DNA from: JACKIC01 sp964543795
GTDB taxonomy: Bacteria; Planctomycetota; UBA1135; UBA2386
Length of the DNA: 64,000 bases
Direction of reading: 5' to 3'
Assembly: GCA_964543795.1 (NCBI GenBank)
Contig: CAZIZN010000010.1
Coordinates: 1-64,000, forward strand
Position numbers and translations under genes: made by a program. The notes beneath the pieces were generated by a model. The model was not told where the DNA came from and did no database searches. It saw only the letters and a list, made by a program, of their open reading frames with translations. Positions within the stretch are counted from its first letter, which is position 1. Each line of letters opens with the position of its first letter. Below are positions 33,707 to 43,510 of the stretch, in pieces.

Positions 33707-36433
33707 TCAGTCCACGTAGAGGAACTCGTTGCTGTTCAGCAGCACGAGGCAGATGCGCTGCAGCGCCTCGCGCGCGCTCTTGCCGTGCTCGCGCACGAGC
33801 ACCGCGTGCAACTCGACGAGGCGCGCCGTGTCCGCGTCCCCGGCGGGACGCTGCGTGACGCGTTCGAGCCCCGTGCGCACCTGCGCTGCGACGTCGGCCT
33901 GGGCGCGTTCGAGCACCGCGGCCATGCGCGCGGCCTCGGCGTGCACGAACTCGCCGTTCCAGAGGGTCAACGCCTGCGTCGGCTGCACGGTCGAGAAGCG
34001 CACCGGGCAGCTGTTGTCGGTGTCGGCCACGTCGAACGCCGCGAACAGGGGCACCGGCAGCGAACGCTTGCGGTGCACGTAGAGGCTGCGCCGCGCCGCC
34101 TCCTGCGGGGTCGAACTGCCCCAGGCCTCCTCGGGCCGCGAGGACGTGGCGAGCACCTCGGCCGGCATGGGTGGGAACACGCCGGGGCCGCCGAGTCCGA
34201 GCTGCAGCGCACCGGACACGGCGAGGATCGAGTCGCGCACCTCCTCGGCCGACAGGCGCCGGCGGTCGAAACGCCAGAAACCGTCGTTGGCCGGATCGAC
34301 CGCGCGCGCCGGCTCGTGGGGCAGCGACTGCATCCGGTAGACGGCCGAGGTGACGAGCAGGCGGTGCATCGCCTTCCAGCTGCCGCCGCGCGCGACGACT
34401 TCGCAGGCCAGCCAGTCGAGCAGTTCGGGATGCGTCGGCAGGTCGCCGAGCCGGCCGAACTCGCTGCTCGAGCGCACGATGCCGCGGCCGAAATGGTGCT
34501 GCCAGAGCCGGTTCGCGACCACGCGCCAGGTCAGCGGATGGTCGGGACGAACGATCCAGTCGGCGAGCGCCGTGCGCCGGCCCGAGCTGTGGCGCCGCGG
34601 CCGCACCTCGACGGGCACGTTCGCGAACGCACCGAGCATCGTCGGGAAGCCCGGCTCCACCTTCTCGCCGCGGGCGTGCACGTTGCCGCGCAGACGGACG
34701 AAGCTCTCCGGCGGTTCGGCGCCGTTCTCCTGCACGGCGAGCACTTCGACGGTCTGCACCTGCGGCGCGCGCAGCGCCGCGAGTTCGACGAACGCCGCAC
34801 TCGCATCCCGGGCGTCGGCAGCGCCGGCCGAGGCAGCGAGCAGTTCGGCCGTCGCCGCGCCGGCGGGCAGTCGCAGTCCGATGCCCGCGACCTCGGCTGC
34901 CGTCATGGCGCGGTCGAAGAAGCGCACCTCGTCGAGGTCGCCGCGGAATCCCCTGCCACCCGCCTGGATCCGCCCCAACACGATCTTGGGCGGCGCGTCG
35001 AGCGGCTCCCTGGTGCCGACGGCCTCGCCGGCGAGCGCCCCGTCGACGTAGAGCGCGATGCGCCCGGTCGCCGCGTCGCGCGTGAACGCGACGTGGTGCC
35101 AGCGGCCGTCGTGGTGGCCCGAGCCCGAGGCGACGAACGTGTCGGGGCCGCCCGTGCCCGCGAGGATGCGGCCGTCGCCGTGCCAGGAGATGCCCCAGTC
35201 GCGCACGATGCCGGGCACCTCGGCGTCGACGAGGCCGATGCCGGTGAACCAGCGCGGGTCGTTCGCGGCGCCGGGCCCGCGGTGGTCGCTGCGCACGAAG
35301 AACGAGACGGTGAACGACCGCTCGACGAGCCGCGGCAGCAGCACGTGGTCGTCCCCGTCGAAGCGCATCGCCAGCCCGCGCACGCCTTCGATCGGCACGA
35401 CCTGTCCGACGATGCGACCGGGCGGGCCGCCGCGGTCGTCGATCACCTCGGTCGCATGCGACGTGTCGCCCGAGAAGGCCGCGCGCTCGCCGGCCGCCGC
35501 GGCGTCGAGCCAGCTCTGGCGCTGCCCGGCATCGAGCGCCTGCCAGGCCGCGTCCGCGGCCCCGCGCAGGTGCTCCTCGATGCGCTGCCGCTGTGCGGTG
35601 TAGGCCGCCAGCTCGTCGGCGTGGCGACCGGCGCCGCCGTCGACGGGCACACGCTGCGCCTGCAGGCCGTAGGGCTTCAGGTTCTCGAAGAACGCGAGGA
35701 AGCGGTGGTAGTCGCGCTGCGGCAGCGGGTCCTTCTTGTGGTCGTGACAGCGCGCGCAGTTCATCGAGATGCCGAGCATCACGCGCGCCGTCGTGTCGGC
35801 GACGCCGTCGAGATCGTCGTAGCGGTGCTGTTCGGGGTCCGTCGGCTCGTCGTCCCAGATGCCGAGCCGGTAGTAGCCCGTCGCGATCCGATCGGCCGCG
35901 CTCGCCTCGGCGCGCTCGTCGCCCGCGAGCTGCCGGTGCAGGAACTCGCCGTAGGGCATGTCGGCGTTGAGCGCGTCGACGACCCAGTCGCGGTAGCGCC
36001 ACACGAACGGCTTCTTGCGGTCGCGCTCGTAGCCGTCGGTGTCCGCGTAGCGCACGAGGTCGAGCCAGTGCCGCGCCCACTTGACGCCGTACTGCGGCGA
36101 GCCGAGCAGCCGTTCGACGACCTTCTCGTAGGCGTCGGAGGAGCCGTCGGCGACGAACGCGGCGATCTCCGCGGCGGTCGGCGGCAGCCCGGTCAGGTCG
36201 TAGGTGACGCGCCGCAGCAGCGTGTGGCGGTCGGCGGCCGGCAGCGGCGACAGGCCGCGCGCCTCGAGTCCCGCGAGCACGAAGGCGTCGACGGGATTGC
36301 GCGGCCACGTCGCGTCGGCGACCGCGGGCACCGGCGGCCGCTGCAGCGGCCGGTAGGCCCACCAGTCGCCGGGATCCTGGGCCGCGAGGGCCGCGGCGGT
36401 GGCGGAGAGGGCGACGAACCGGTGCAGGAGCAT
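33707..36433 (-). CDS. DUF1549/DUF1553 protein with internal LamG-like domain
   Basis: A 908-residue exported protein (signal to about residue 19). The N-terminal DUF1549 (NPVDAFVLAGLE, RRVTYDLTGLPPT, RHWLDLVRYADTDGYERD) includes CARCH, a possible c-type haem site. A concanavalin/LamG-like insert occupies about residues 350-545 (FTVSFFVRSDHRG, GRWHHVAFTRDAATGRIALYVDG). The C-terminal DUF1553 has WRVVANRLWQHHFGRG, RRRLSAEEVRDSIL and NSNEFLYVD. It is probably a surface or periplasmic redox-linked protein working with DUF1501. The large N-terminal cytochrome domain (PSCyt1) seen in many family members is absent. Confidence 0.92.
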   Translation of the reverse strand: MLLHRFVALSATAAALAAQDPGDWWAYRPLQRPPVPAVADATWPRNPVDAFVLAGLEARGLSPLPAADRHTLLRRVTYDLTGLPPTAAEIAAFVADGSSDAYEKVVERLLGSPQYGVKWARHWLDLVRYADTDGYERDRKKPFVWRYRDWVVDALNADMPYGEFLHRQLAGDERAEASAADRIATGYYRLGIWDDEPTDPEQHRYDDLDGVADTTARVMLGISMNCARCHDHKKDPLPQRDYHRFLAFFENLKPYGLQAQRVPVDGGAGRHADELAAYTAQRQRIEEHLRGAADAAWQALDAGQRQSWLDAAAAGERAAFSGDTSHATEVIDDRGGPPGRIVGQVVPIEGVRGLAMRFDGDDHVLLPRLVERSFTVSFFVRSDHRGPGAANDPRWFTGIGLVDAEVPGIVRDWGISWHGDGRILAGTGGPDTFVASGSGHHDGRWHHVAFTRDAATGRIALYVDGALAGEAVGTREPLDAPPKIVLGRIQAGGRGFRGDLDEVRFFDRAMTAAEVAGIGLRLPAGAATAELLAASAGAADARDASAAFVELAALRAPQVQTVEVLAVQENGAEPPESFVRLRGNVHARGEKVEPGFPTMLGAFANVPVEVRPRRHSSGRRTALADWIVRPDHPLTWRVVANRLWQHHFGRGIVRSSSEFGRLGDLPTHPELLDWLACEVVARGGSWKAMHRLLVTSAVYRMQSLPHEPARAVDPANDGFWRFDRRRLSAEEVRDSILAVSGALQLGLGGPGVFPPMPAEVLATSSRPEEAWGSSTPQEAARRSLYVHRKRSLPVPLFAAFDVADTDNSCPVRFSTVQPTQALTLWNGEFVHAEAARMAAVLERAQADVAAQVRTGLERVTQRPAGDADTARLVELHAVLVREHGKSAREALQRICLVLLNSNEFLYVD

Positions 36434-36534
36434 GGGCGGATCCGCGATTGCAGCCCGGACCCGCCCGCGGCACAAGCGGCTGGAGAGGGCGGTACGAAGC
36501 TGTATGACGGTCGATCCCCCGGCGCGGCGACCGC

Positions 36535-36950
36535 TCAGCGCGCGTCGACCGGCACCGCCAACAGCCGCTGCAGGGCGACCACGCGCGGATTGCGCGGATC
36601 GACGCCGGCGTCGAGCGCACGCTCGAGCGTCGCACGCGCCGGCTCGGCCTCGCCCGACGACCACTCGGCGAAGGCGAGGTTGGCGAACAGTTCCGGCGGA
36701 GCCCCGTCGGCGGCGAACGGCCGCAGCAGGTCGCGTGCGACCTCGGCCCGCCCCAGCGTCAGCAGCGCCGCGGCGAGGTTGAGGGCGGTCACCGGCGAAC
36801 CGGCCAGTTCATGGGCGCGGGCGAAGTAGCGGCGCGCGGCGTTGGGCGCGCCGTCGGCGAGGTCGACGACGCCTCGCGCGGTCAGCGCGACGACGTCGTC
36901 GCCGCGCACCGCCAGCGCACGGTCCAGGTTGGCGCGCGCGCTCGCGACGT
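36535..36950 (-). pseudogene. C-terminal fragment of a TPR protein
   Basis: About 138 residues of tetratricopeptide-like sequence (SARANLDRALAVRGDDVVAL, RYFARAHELAGSPVTALNLA, LFANLAFAEWSSGEAEPA) end at a stop at 36535. Upstream of about 36950 the open frame continues but is antisense to the gspE fragment and has no TPR character. The gene therefore lacks its start and N-terminal repeats, and no promoter is possible at the junction. Confidence 0.7.
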
Positions 36951-36951
36951 G

Positions 36952-37329
36952 CCCGCTGCGCTGCTGCGCACCGTCGTCGGCCAGCGGCTCGTGCCGCGCA
37001 TCTGCGCCGACTGCGCGCGCCCGAGCCGACCCGAGGCGAGCGTGCTCGCCGAACTCGCCATCGCCGAACGACCGGGGCTCTCCTTCCGCCGCGGTGCGGG
37101 CTGCAAGAGCTGCCGCAACCGGGGTCGTCGCGGACGGATCGCCTTGCACGAGGTGCTGCTGATCACGCCCGATCTCGCGGCCGCGATCTCGCGGCGCGCG
37201 CCGGACACGGAACTCGTGCACCTCGCCGCCGCAGCCGGCTACCGTCGGATGATCCAGGACGGCCTGGACAAGGCCATGAAGGGACTGGTAACCCTGGAGG
37301 ACGTGCTGGCCGCTGCACGCTCGGAGTGA
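36952..37329 (+). pseudogene. C-terminal fragment of a GspE/PilB-type secretion ATPase
   Basis: About 125 residues match only the end of type II secretion/type IV pilus assembly ATPases: ALLRTVVGQRLVPRICADC (usual ALLGVVAQRLVRRLC), the zinc-finger-like Cys pairs CADC...CKSCRNRGRRGRIALHEVL, and the tail GYRRMIQDGLDKAMKGLVTLEDVL. Walker A and B motifs and everything upstream are missing. Sequence before about 36950 belongs to a TPR gene on the other strand. It is a deletion remnant ending 43 bp before the kinase gene. Confidence 0.85.
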
Positions 37330-37372
37330 TGCAGCCCACGCACGTCGACCGCAGGACCAACGTGAGACGACG

Positions 37373-39046
37373 ATGAATCCGCCGGCCAGGCTCACGACCA
37401 CCGGCGAGCAGATGGGGCCGATCACGGCGCGGTTGCTCGAAGCCACCTCGAGCACCACGGGCCAGGACGCCTTCCTCGCGATGGCCCGCGCGATCACCGA
37501 GGCGTTCGGCGTCCGCTGGGCGTTCGTCGGCGAGCTGATCACACCGTCGCGGGTCCGGACCCGCGCCGGCTGGAGCCGCGGCGAGGCGCTGCCCGTCGTC
37601 GAGTACGACCTCGAGGGCACCCCCTGCGCCGACGTGCTCTGGCAGGACGCATGCGGCTTCCCGAGCGGCGTGCAGCAGCGCTTCCCGCGGGACCACATGC
37701 TCGTCGAGATGGGCGCGGAGAGCTACTTCGGCGTGCCGGTGTTCGACCGCCACCGCAAGCCGATCGGCATCATCGTGGCGCTCCACGACGAGCCCCTCGA
37801 CGTCGGCGAGTACCGCCCCCTGCTCCACCTGTTCGCGATGCGCGTCGGCGCCGAGTTCGAACGCGAGCACGCCGAGCGACTGCTGCGGCAGAACGAGCGC
37901 CTCGAGGGCCTGTCGATGCTCGCGAGCGGCGTGGCCCACGACTTCAACAACCTGCTGACCGTCATCATGGCGAACGTCGACTTCGCGCGACGCCACCTGA
38001 CCGACTCGCGACCCGAGGAGGCCGCGCCCCTGCTGCTCGAGGTCGAGCGGGCCGCCAAGGCTGCCGCGGGCCTGACGCGCCAGCTGCTGGCCTACTCGGG
38101 CAAGGCCGAGGCGCGGTTCGAACGCATCGATCTCCGCGCCCTCGTGCGCGAGACCGCGAAGATGATCGCGCCGCTGCTGCCCGAACGCGCGCTGCTGCAC
38201 TTCGAACTGCCTGACGATCTGCCCCCGGTCCGCGGCGACATGACCCAGTTGCGCCAGGTGGTCATGAACCTGCTGCGCAACGCCGGCGACGCGCTGATCG
38301 GCCGCGACGGCTCGATCGCGGTGACGGCCAGGCTGCTGCCGCCGGACGCTCCGGAGTATGCGAAGACCGCACTCCAGGCGGAGGACTTCGACGCCGGCGA
38401 GCCGCACGTGGCCGTGACGTTCGCCGACACCGGCACCGGCATCGGCCCCGAGATCCGGGACCGCCTGTTCGTGCCGTTCACGACCACGAAGGCCGCCGGC
38501 CACGGCTTCGGCCTCGCGATCACCGCCCGCGTGCTCGGGCGCCACCGCGGCGCGATCGTCGTCGAATCGAAGCGCGGCAGCGGTACGTCGATGACCGTGC
38601 TGCTCCCGATCGCGTCCCCTGACGCGGACGCGCCGGCCCGCGCGGCATCGGACGCGGCGCCGTTCGCGGGCGCGCGCGTGCTCGTCGCCGACGACGAACC
38701 GCAGGTGCGCTCGACCATGGTGCGCGCGCTGCGCCGACTCGGCTGCGAGGTCGTCGAGGTCGGCGACGGCGAAGCGGCGCTGCGGTTGCTGCGACGCACG
38801 CCGGCCGAGGTGGACTGCGCCATGCTCGACCTGTTCATGCCCGGCCTCGGCGGCGACGACGTCGCCCTGGCGCTGCACGGCGACTCGCCGCGCCTGCCGA
38901 TCGTGCTCACCTCGGGTCTGCTGCCCGACGAGATGGAACACCACCTGCGCTCGGGCACCGTGGCCGCCGCGCTGTCCAAACCGTGGACGAGCGAGGACCT
39001 CGCCTCGGCCCTGCGCGCGGCGCTGCCGGCGCGCGCGCGGACCTGA
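37373..39046 (+). CDS. Hybrid sensor histidine kinase with GAF and receiver domains
   Basis: A 557-residue soluble hybrid kinase. A GAF-like sensor (about residues 15-165), a HisKA domain with phospho-acceptor motif SGVAHDFNNLL, a HATPase domain (NLLRNAGDAL, FADTGTGIG, GHGFGLAI) and a C-terminal receiver (VLVADDEP, phospho-Asp in AMLDLFMPG, Lys in LSKPW) are all intact. It resembles kinases whose receiver has no DNA-binding output, so it likely phosphorelays to an unlinked partner. The gspE remnant upstream suggests it once lay downstream of a secretion ATPase gene. Confidence 0.92.
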   Translation: MNPPARLTTTGEQMGPITARLLEATSSTTGQDAFLAMARAITEAFGVRWAFVGELITPSRVRTRAGWSRGEALPVVEYDLEGTPCADVLWQDACGFPSGVQQRFPRDHMLVEMGAESYFGVPVFDRHRKPIGIIVALHDEPLDVGEYRPLLHLFAMRVGAEFEREHAERLLRQNERLEGLSMLASGVAHDFNNLLTVIMANVDFARRHLTDSRPEEAAPLLLEVERAAKAAAGLTRQLLAYSGKAEARFERIDLRALVRETAKMIAPLLPERALLHFELPDDLPPVRGDMTQLRQVVMNLLRNAGDALIGRDGSIAVTARLLPPDAPEYAKTALQAEDFDAGEPHVAVTFADTGTGIGPEIRDRLFVPFTTTKAAGHGFGLAITARVLGRHRGAIVVESKRGSGTSMTVLLPIASPDADAPARAASDAAPFAGARVLVADDEPQVRSTMVRALRRLGCEVVEVGDGEAALRLLRRTPAEVDCAMLDLFMPGLGGDDVALALHGDSPRLPIVLTSGLLPDEMEHHLRSGTVAAALSKPWTSEDLASALRAALPARART

Positions 39047-39061
39047 CGGTCGCCCGACGCG

Positions 39062-41683
39062 TCACTTCACGACGAAGTTGACGAGCTTGCCGGGCACGAC
39101 GATCTCCTTCACGACCGTCCTGCCCTCGAGCTGCGCGGCCACCGCGGCCCGCGCCGCGGCGAGCACGACTTCGGCGGCGGCCCCGTTCGGCACCATCGCC
39201 CGGCCGCGCACCTTGCCGAGCACCTGCACGGCGATCTCGACCTCGCTGTCGACGAGCAGCCGTTCGTCGACCGCGGGCCACGGCGCGTACGCGATCAGCC
39301 CCTGACCGCCGAGCCGTTCCCACAGCTCCTCGGCGAGGTGCGGCGCGAACGGCTGCAGCAGTTGCGCGAAACGCAGCAGCTGACCGCGGCTCAGCCGGTC
39401 CGCGGCCTTCGTCGCCTCGTTGACGAAGATCATCATCGCCGCGATCGCCGTGTTGAAGGCGAGCCGCTCGATGTCGTTCCCGACCTTGTGGATCGTCCGA
39501 TGCAGCTGCTTCTCGAGCTCCGGATCGTCGGGCCGGTCGGCGCGCAGGTGCGCATGGATCGGGCCGTGCTCGCCGAACTCGGGCACCGCGAGCCGCCAGG
39601 CCCGCTGCAGGAAGCGGTGCACGCCGGGCACGTCCTTGGGGTTCCACGGTTTGCTGTCCGCGAGCGGCCCCATGTACATCTCGTAGAGACGCAGCGTGTC
39701 GGCGCCGTACTCACGCACGACGTCGTCGGGATTGACGACGTTGCCGTAGCGCTTGCTCATCTTGGTGACGATGCGCCGCAGCGGTTCGCCGGTCTCGGCG
39801 TGCACCGCCGCCTCGCCTTCCTCCTTCACCTTGGCCATCGGCACCACGGCGCCGCGCGCGTCCTCGAACGCGAACGCCTGGATCATGCCCTGGTTGTAGA
39901 GCTTGCGGAACGGTTCCTTCACGCCGACGCAGCCGGCGTCGTGCAGCACCTTGGTCCAGAACCGCGAGTAGAGCAGGTGGCCGACCGCGTGTTCGGCGCC
40001 ACCGACGTAGAGATCGACGGGCAGCCAGTAGTCGCTCGCCGCCTTGCTGCAGAACTCGCGCTCGTTGTGCGGATCGCAGAACCGCAGGAAGTACCAGCTC
40101 GAGCCCGCCGCGCCCGGCATCGTGTTGATCTCGCGCTGCGCCGGCCGGCCCTGCCGATCGGCCGTGGCCACCCACTCCTTGGCGCGGATCAGCGGCGACT
40201 CGGGCACGCCGCCCGGCGCGAAGTCGTCCATGTGCGGCAACTCCACGGGCAGTTGCTCGTCGGGCACGAGCTCGACGCCACTCTGCGTGTGCAGCACGGG
40301 GAACGGTTCGCCCCAGTAGCGCTGCCGCGAGAACAGCCAGTCGCGCAGCCGGTAGGTGGTCTTCGCCGCACCGCGGCCGCGCGCGACCAGCCAGTCGATC
40401 GTGCGGCGTTTGGCTTCGGTCATCGACAGACCGGCGAGCACGAGGCTGCCGTCGGCAGTCGCGCAGTGCGCGGCATAGGGCACCTCCTCGGTGCAGCACA
40501 GTTCGCCGGCGGCGATCTTCGCGTCGCGCTCCGCGTCGCCGCTGCGCGGCGCGAAGATGCCCGGGATCGGCAGGCCGAACTTCCCGGCGAACGCGAAGTC
40601 GCGTTCGTCGCCGGCCGGCACCGCCATGATCGCGCCGGTGCCGTACGTGACGATCACGTAGTCGGCGATCCAGATCGGGATGCGACCGCGCGGGTCGCCT
40701 TCGGCGAACAACGGGTTCTGCGCGAAGGCGCCGGTCCAGACGCCCGACTTGTCCTTCGCGAGGTCCGTGCGCTCCAGTTCGCTCTTGGCGGCCGCAGCCT
40801 TCTGGTAGGCCTCGACGGCGGCGCGCTGCGCGCCGGTCGTGATCGATCCGACGAGCGGGTGCTCGGGCGACAGCACCATGAAGCTGGCGCCGAACAGCGT
40901 GTCGGGCCGCGTCGTGAACACGCGGATGCGCGTGTCCGCATGACCCTGCACGTCGAAGTCGATCTCGGCGCCCTCGCTCCTGCCGATCCACTCGCGCTGC
41001 ATCGTCTTCAGCGACTCGTTCCAGTCGAGGCCTTCGAGGTCCACCAGCAGGCGCTCCGCGTAGTCGGTGATCCTGAGCAGCCACTGGCGCAGCGGGCGCC
41101 GTTCGCACGGATGGTCGCCGCGTTCGCTCCGGCCGTTGACCACCTCGTCGTTCGCGAGCACGGTGCCGAGCGCCTCGCACCACCAGACCGGCGCATCGGA
41201 CTCGTAGGCCAACCCGCGCTCGTAGAGGCGCTTCCAGATCCACTGCGTCCACCGGAAGTACTTCGGGTCGGCGGTGCTGATCTCGCGGCTCCAGTCGTAG
41301 CTGAAGCCGAGGCGCTGCAATTGCCGGCGGAACGTCGCGATGTTCGCCGCCGTGGTCACGGCGGGGTGCGTGTTGGTCTGGATCGCATACTGCTCGGCCG
41401 GCAGGCCGAACGCGTCCCAGCCCATCGGGTGCAGCACGTTGAAGCCCTTGGCGCGCTTCCACCGCGAGACGATGTCGGTCGCCGTGTAGCCCTCGGGGTG
41501 GCCGACGTGCAGGCCCGCCGCCGACGGGTAGGGAAACATGTCGAGCGCGTAGAACTTCGGCTTCGCCGGGTCGAAGTCGGGATCGCCCGGGTTGGGCGCG
41601 CGGAACACCTGGTGCTCGGCCCAGAACGCCTGCCACTTGGGCTCGATCGTGGCGGGGTCGTACGTCTGCTTCGGCTCGGACAT
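39062..41683 (-). CDS. leuS: Leucyl-tRNA synthetase
   Basis: An 873-residue class I aminoacyl-tRNA synthetase charging tRNA-Leu. HIGH-type motif HVGHPEGY and KMSKR motif TKMSKRYGNVVNPDD are present. The CP1 editing domain lies between (TRPDTLFGASFMVLSPEHPL, VVTYGTGAIMAVPAGDERD), and the anticodon-binding C-terminus ends LVNFVVK. The length fits bacterial LeuRS (about 860). ATG at 41683; the frame stays open upstream. It ends 15 bp from the convergent kinase gene. Confidence 0.97.
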   Translation of the reverse strand: MSEPKQTYDPATIEPKWQAFWAEHQVFRAPNPGDPDFDPAKPKFYALDMFPYPSAAGLHVGHPEGYTATDIVSRWKRAKGFNVLHPMGWDAFGLPAEQYAIQTNTHPAVTTAANIATFRRQLQRLGFSYDWSREISTADPKYFRWTQWIWKRLYERGLAYESDAPVWWCEALGTVLANDEVVNGRSERGDHPCERRPLRQWLLRITDYAERLLVDLEGLDWNESLKTMQREWIGRSEGAEIDFDVQGHADTRIRVFTTRPDTLFGASFMVLSPEHPLVGSITTGAQRAAVEAYQKAAAAKSELERTDLAKDKSGVWTGAFAQNPLFAEGDPRGRIPIWIADYVIVTYGTGAIMAVPAGDERDFAFAGKFGLPIPGIFAPRSGDAERDAKIAAGELCCTEEVPYAAHCATADGSLVLAGLSMTEAKRRTIDWLVARGRGAAKTTYRLRDWLFSRQRYWGEPFPVLHTQSGVELVPDEQLPVELPHMDDFAPGGVPESPLIRAKEWVATADRQGRPAQREINTMPGAAGSSWYFLRFCDPHNEREFCSKAASDYWLPVDLYVGGAEHAVGHLLYSRFWTKVLHDAGCVGVKEPFRKLYNQGMIQAFAFEDARGAVVPMAKVKEEGEAAVHAETGEPLRRIVTKMSKRYGNVVNPDDVVREYGADTLRLYEMYMGPLADSKPWNPKDVPGVHRFLQRAWRLAVPEFGEHGPIHAHLRADRPDDPELEKQLHRTIHKVGNDIERLAFNTAIAAMMIFVNEATKAADRLSRGQLLRFAQLLQPFAPHLAEELWERLGGQGLIAYAPWPAVDERLLVDSEVEIAVQVLGKVRGRAMVPNGAAAEVVLAAARAAVAAQLEGRTVVKEIVVPGKLVNFVVK

Positions 41684-41789
41684 GTGGGCTCGCGGGGGCG
41701 CGAAAGGGCCGAGCAGTATGCCCGCGCGCGGGGCGCGGCTCCACGGTGCTGTGTCGTGCTCGGCACTGCAGCGTCCGGCCGTCTGCCGG

Positions 41790-41795
41790 TATCCT
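41790..41795 (+). promoter_or_regulatory. -10-like TATCCT for the VWA gene
   Basis: TATCCT-gcgcgc-ATG places a near-consensus -10 hexamer 6 nt before the ATG at 41802, favouring that start and a leaderless mRNA. Confidence 0.45.
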
Positions 41796-41801
41796 GCGCG
41801 C

Positions 41802-43484
41802 ATGAGGAGTGACGCGAAGATGGAGTTCCGCACCTGGATCGGGCTGGCGCTGACGGCGGTGGCTGCCTTGCCCGCAGCGGCGCAGGAGGCGCCCGCACCG
41901 GCCGATCCGGCCACGTTCGACGCCGCCGCGGCGCGCTATCGCGCGATGCGCGAACGGCCGTCCCTGAACCGCCGCCTCGAGGGCCGCATGATCCTCGCCA
42001 GGATCGCGGACGAACGCGCGTTCGCGACGCTGGTCGAGGACTACCGCGCGCCCGATCAGCCCGAAGAGGTGGTGCGGTCGGTGCTGGTGACGCAGCTCGC
42101 GGACTTCCACCCCGAGCCGCGGCCGGCGGCGTGGCGGGCCTGGCGCACGGAGCACGGCAAGGCCGAGCACTCGTGGCTCTGGTTCCGCGCGCTGTGCATC
42201 GAGGACGCCGCCGAACCCGGCGTGTGGCGCGAGGCCGCCGGTTCCGGACTGCCGGTCGAGTTGCGGGCAGCGGCGCTCGCCGCGGCGGCGGCGCGCAAGG
42301 GCGGCGCCGTGCTCGACGACGAGACGCTCGGCTTCGTCATGGAACTCGCCGCGAAGCTGCCGAGCCGTCCCCACGAACGCGCCATGCTGCTCGAAGGTTT
42401 GTTCGGCCTGTTCGAAACCCCGAGCGCGGCGCTGCAGCCGCGCCAGCGCGGCGTGCTCCGGAGCCTCGTGCACATCATGGGCGAACGACAGACGTCGCCC
42501 CGTTCCCGCATCGTGCTGGCCCGCTCGCTGGCGCGCGCGCTCGGTCGCGACAACATCGGCACGAACGCCGCCGACTGGCTCGAACTGCTCGCCGATGCAC
42601 CCGCCGACCAGATCGAACTCGCCTACGCGAAGAAGCGCGCGGTGGCGAAACACGGCTTCTTCGGCATCACCGAGTTCGGCAAGGCGATCGCCTACGTGAT
42701 CGACGCCTCGGACTCGATGCTCGAGCCGCTGACGCCGCGCGAACTCGCGGACCTCCAGCCGCGCACCGGCGTCGGCGCCCCGGCCGGCGGGACCAGCACC
42801 GGTGCGAGCGCCGAACGCGCGCTCGACTGGACCAAGGTGAAGACGCGCTTCGACGGCGCCCGCGAACTGCTGAAGCTGGCGCTGCGCGACCTCGCCCCCG
42901 ACACGCGCTTCTGCGTGGTGCTGTTCGGCGACAAGGCGGAGTACCTGGCGTCGACGCCGGAACTCGTGCCGGCGTCGCCCAAGAACGTCGCCGCCGCCTG
43001 CGCGGCGATCGACGCGATCGCGACCGGTCCGGTCCGCCAGGACCGTCCGCACGGCACGTTGCGCGGCAAGACGAACCTGCACGGCGGCATGGCGCTCGCG
43101 TTCCGCGCCGGCGAGGGCAAACGCACGCGGGGCGCTGCGAAACGCCGCATCCCGCAGTACGCGCAGCTCGACGAGCGCGGTGTCGACACGATCTACCTGC
43201 TGTCCGACGGCGCACCCAGCTCCGACGACTGGGACGGCCGGGACACCAGCGATCATGACTACGTCATGGACGGTGAGACGCGTGAGCGGCGGCCGCACCA
43301 GGGAGACGTCATCTATGGAGGTCCCTTCACCTGGGTGTCCTACCTCGTGCCCGAGTTGCGGCGGCTCAACCTGCTGCAGCGCAGCGCCATCCACGCGATC
43401 GGCATCGGCGAGGCCGACTTCCGGTTGCTCGAGCTCATCGCCGCCGCGGGCCATGGCTCGACGGTCGTCATCGGCAAGCAGTGA
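41802..43484 (+). CDS. Exported von Willebrand factor A domain protein
   Basis: A 560-residue exported protein. A signal peptide (ALTAVAALPAAAQ) is followed by a helical HEAT-like region (about residues 45-285) and a VWA domain with MIDAS motif DASDS (IDASDSMLEPL), KTNLHGGMALAF and YLLSDGAPSSDDWDG. VWA domains bind metal-coordinated protein ligands. The ATG at 41820 with AGGAG upstream is an alternative that gives a more standard signal peptide. The stop lies in a hairpin shared with the convergent gene. Confidence 0.82.
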   Translation: MRSDAKMEFRTWIGLALTAVAALPAAAQEAPAPADPATFDAAAARYRAMRERPSLNRRLEGRMILARIADERAFATLVEDYRAPDQPEEVVRSVLVTQLADFHPEPRPAAWRAWRTEHGKAEHSWLWFRALCIEDAAEPGVWREAAGSGLPVELRAAALAAAAARKGGAVLDDETLGFVMELAAKLPSRPHERAMLLEGLFGLFETPSAALQPRQRGVLRSLVHIMGERQTSPRSRIVLARSLARALGRDNIGTNAADWLELLADAPADQIELAYAKKRAVAKHGFFGITEFGKAIAYVIDASDSMLEPLTPRELADLQPRTGVGAPAGGTSTGASAERALDWTKVKTRFDGARELLKLALRDLAPDTRFCVVLFGDKAEYLASTPELVPASPKNVAAACAAIDAIATGPVRQDRPHGTLRGKTNLHGGMALAFRAGEGKRTRGAAKRRIPQYAQLDERGVDTIYLLSDGAPSSDDWDGRDTSDHDYVMDGETRERRPHQGDVIYGGPFTWVSYLVPELRRLNLLQRSAIHAIGIGEADFRLLELIAAAGHGSTVVIGKQ

Positions 43485-43486
43485 GC

Positions 43487-43510
43487 CGGGCCGCGCGCCG
43501 TCACGGCCCG
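43487..43510. terminator. Bidirectional stem-loop between convergent genes
   Basis: The 7-bp arms cgggccg / cggcccg (loop 10 nt) span the 16-bp gap between the stops at 43484 and 43501. It could terminate transcription from both sides. No T-tract is present. Confidence 0.45.

Noticed and set aside
36485..36510. Sequence ggcggtacgaagctgtatga resembling the outer end of the REPIN-like arm
   Set aside because: Matches are short and broken, the GAACC/GGTTC core is missing and there is no partner arm. Too weak to call a remnant.
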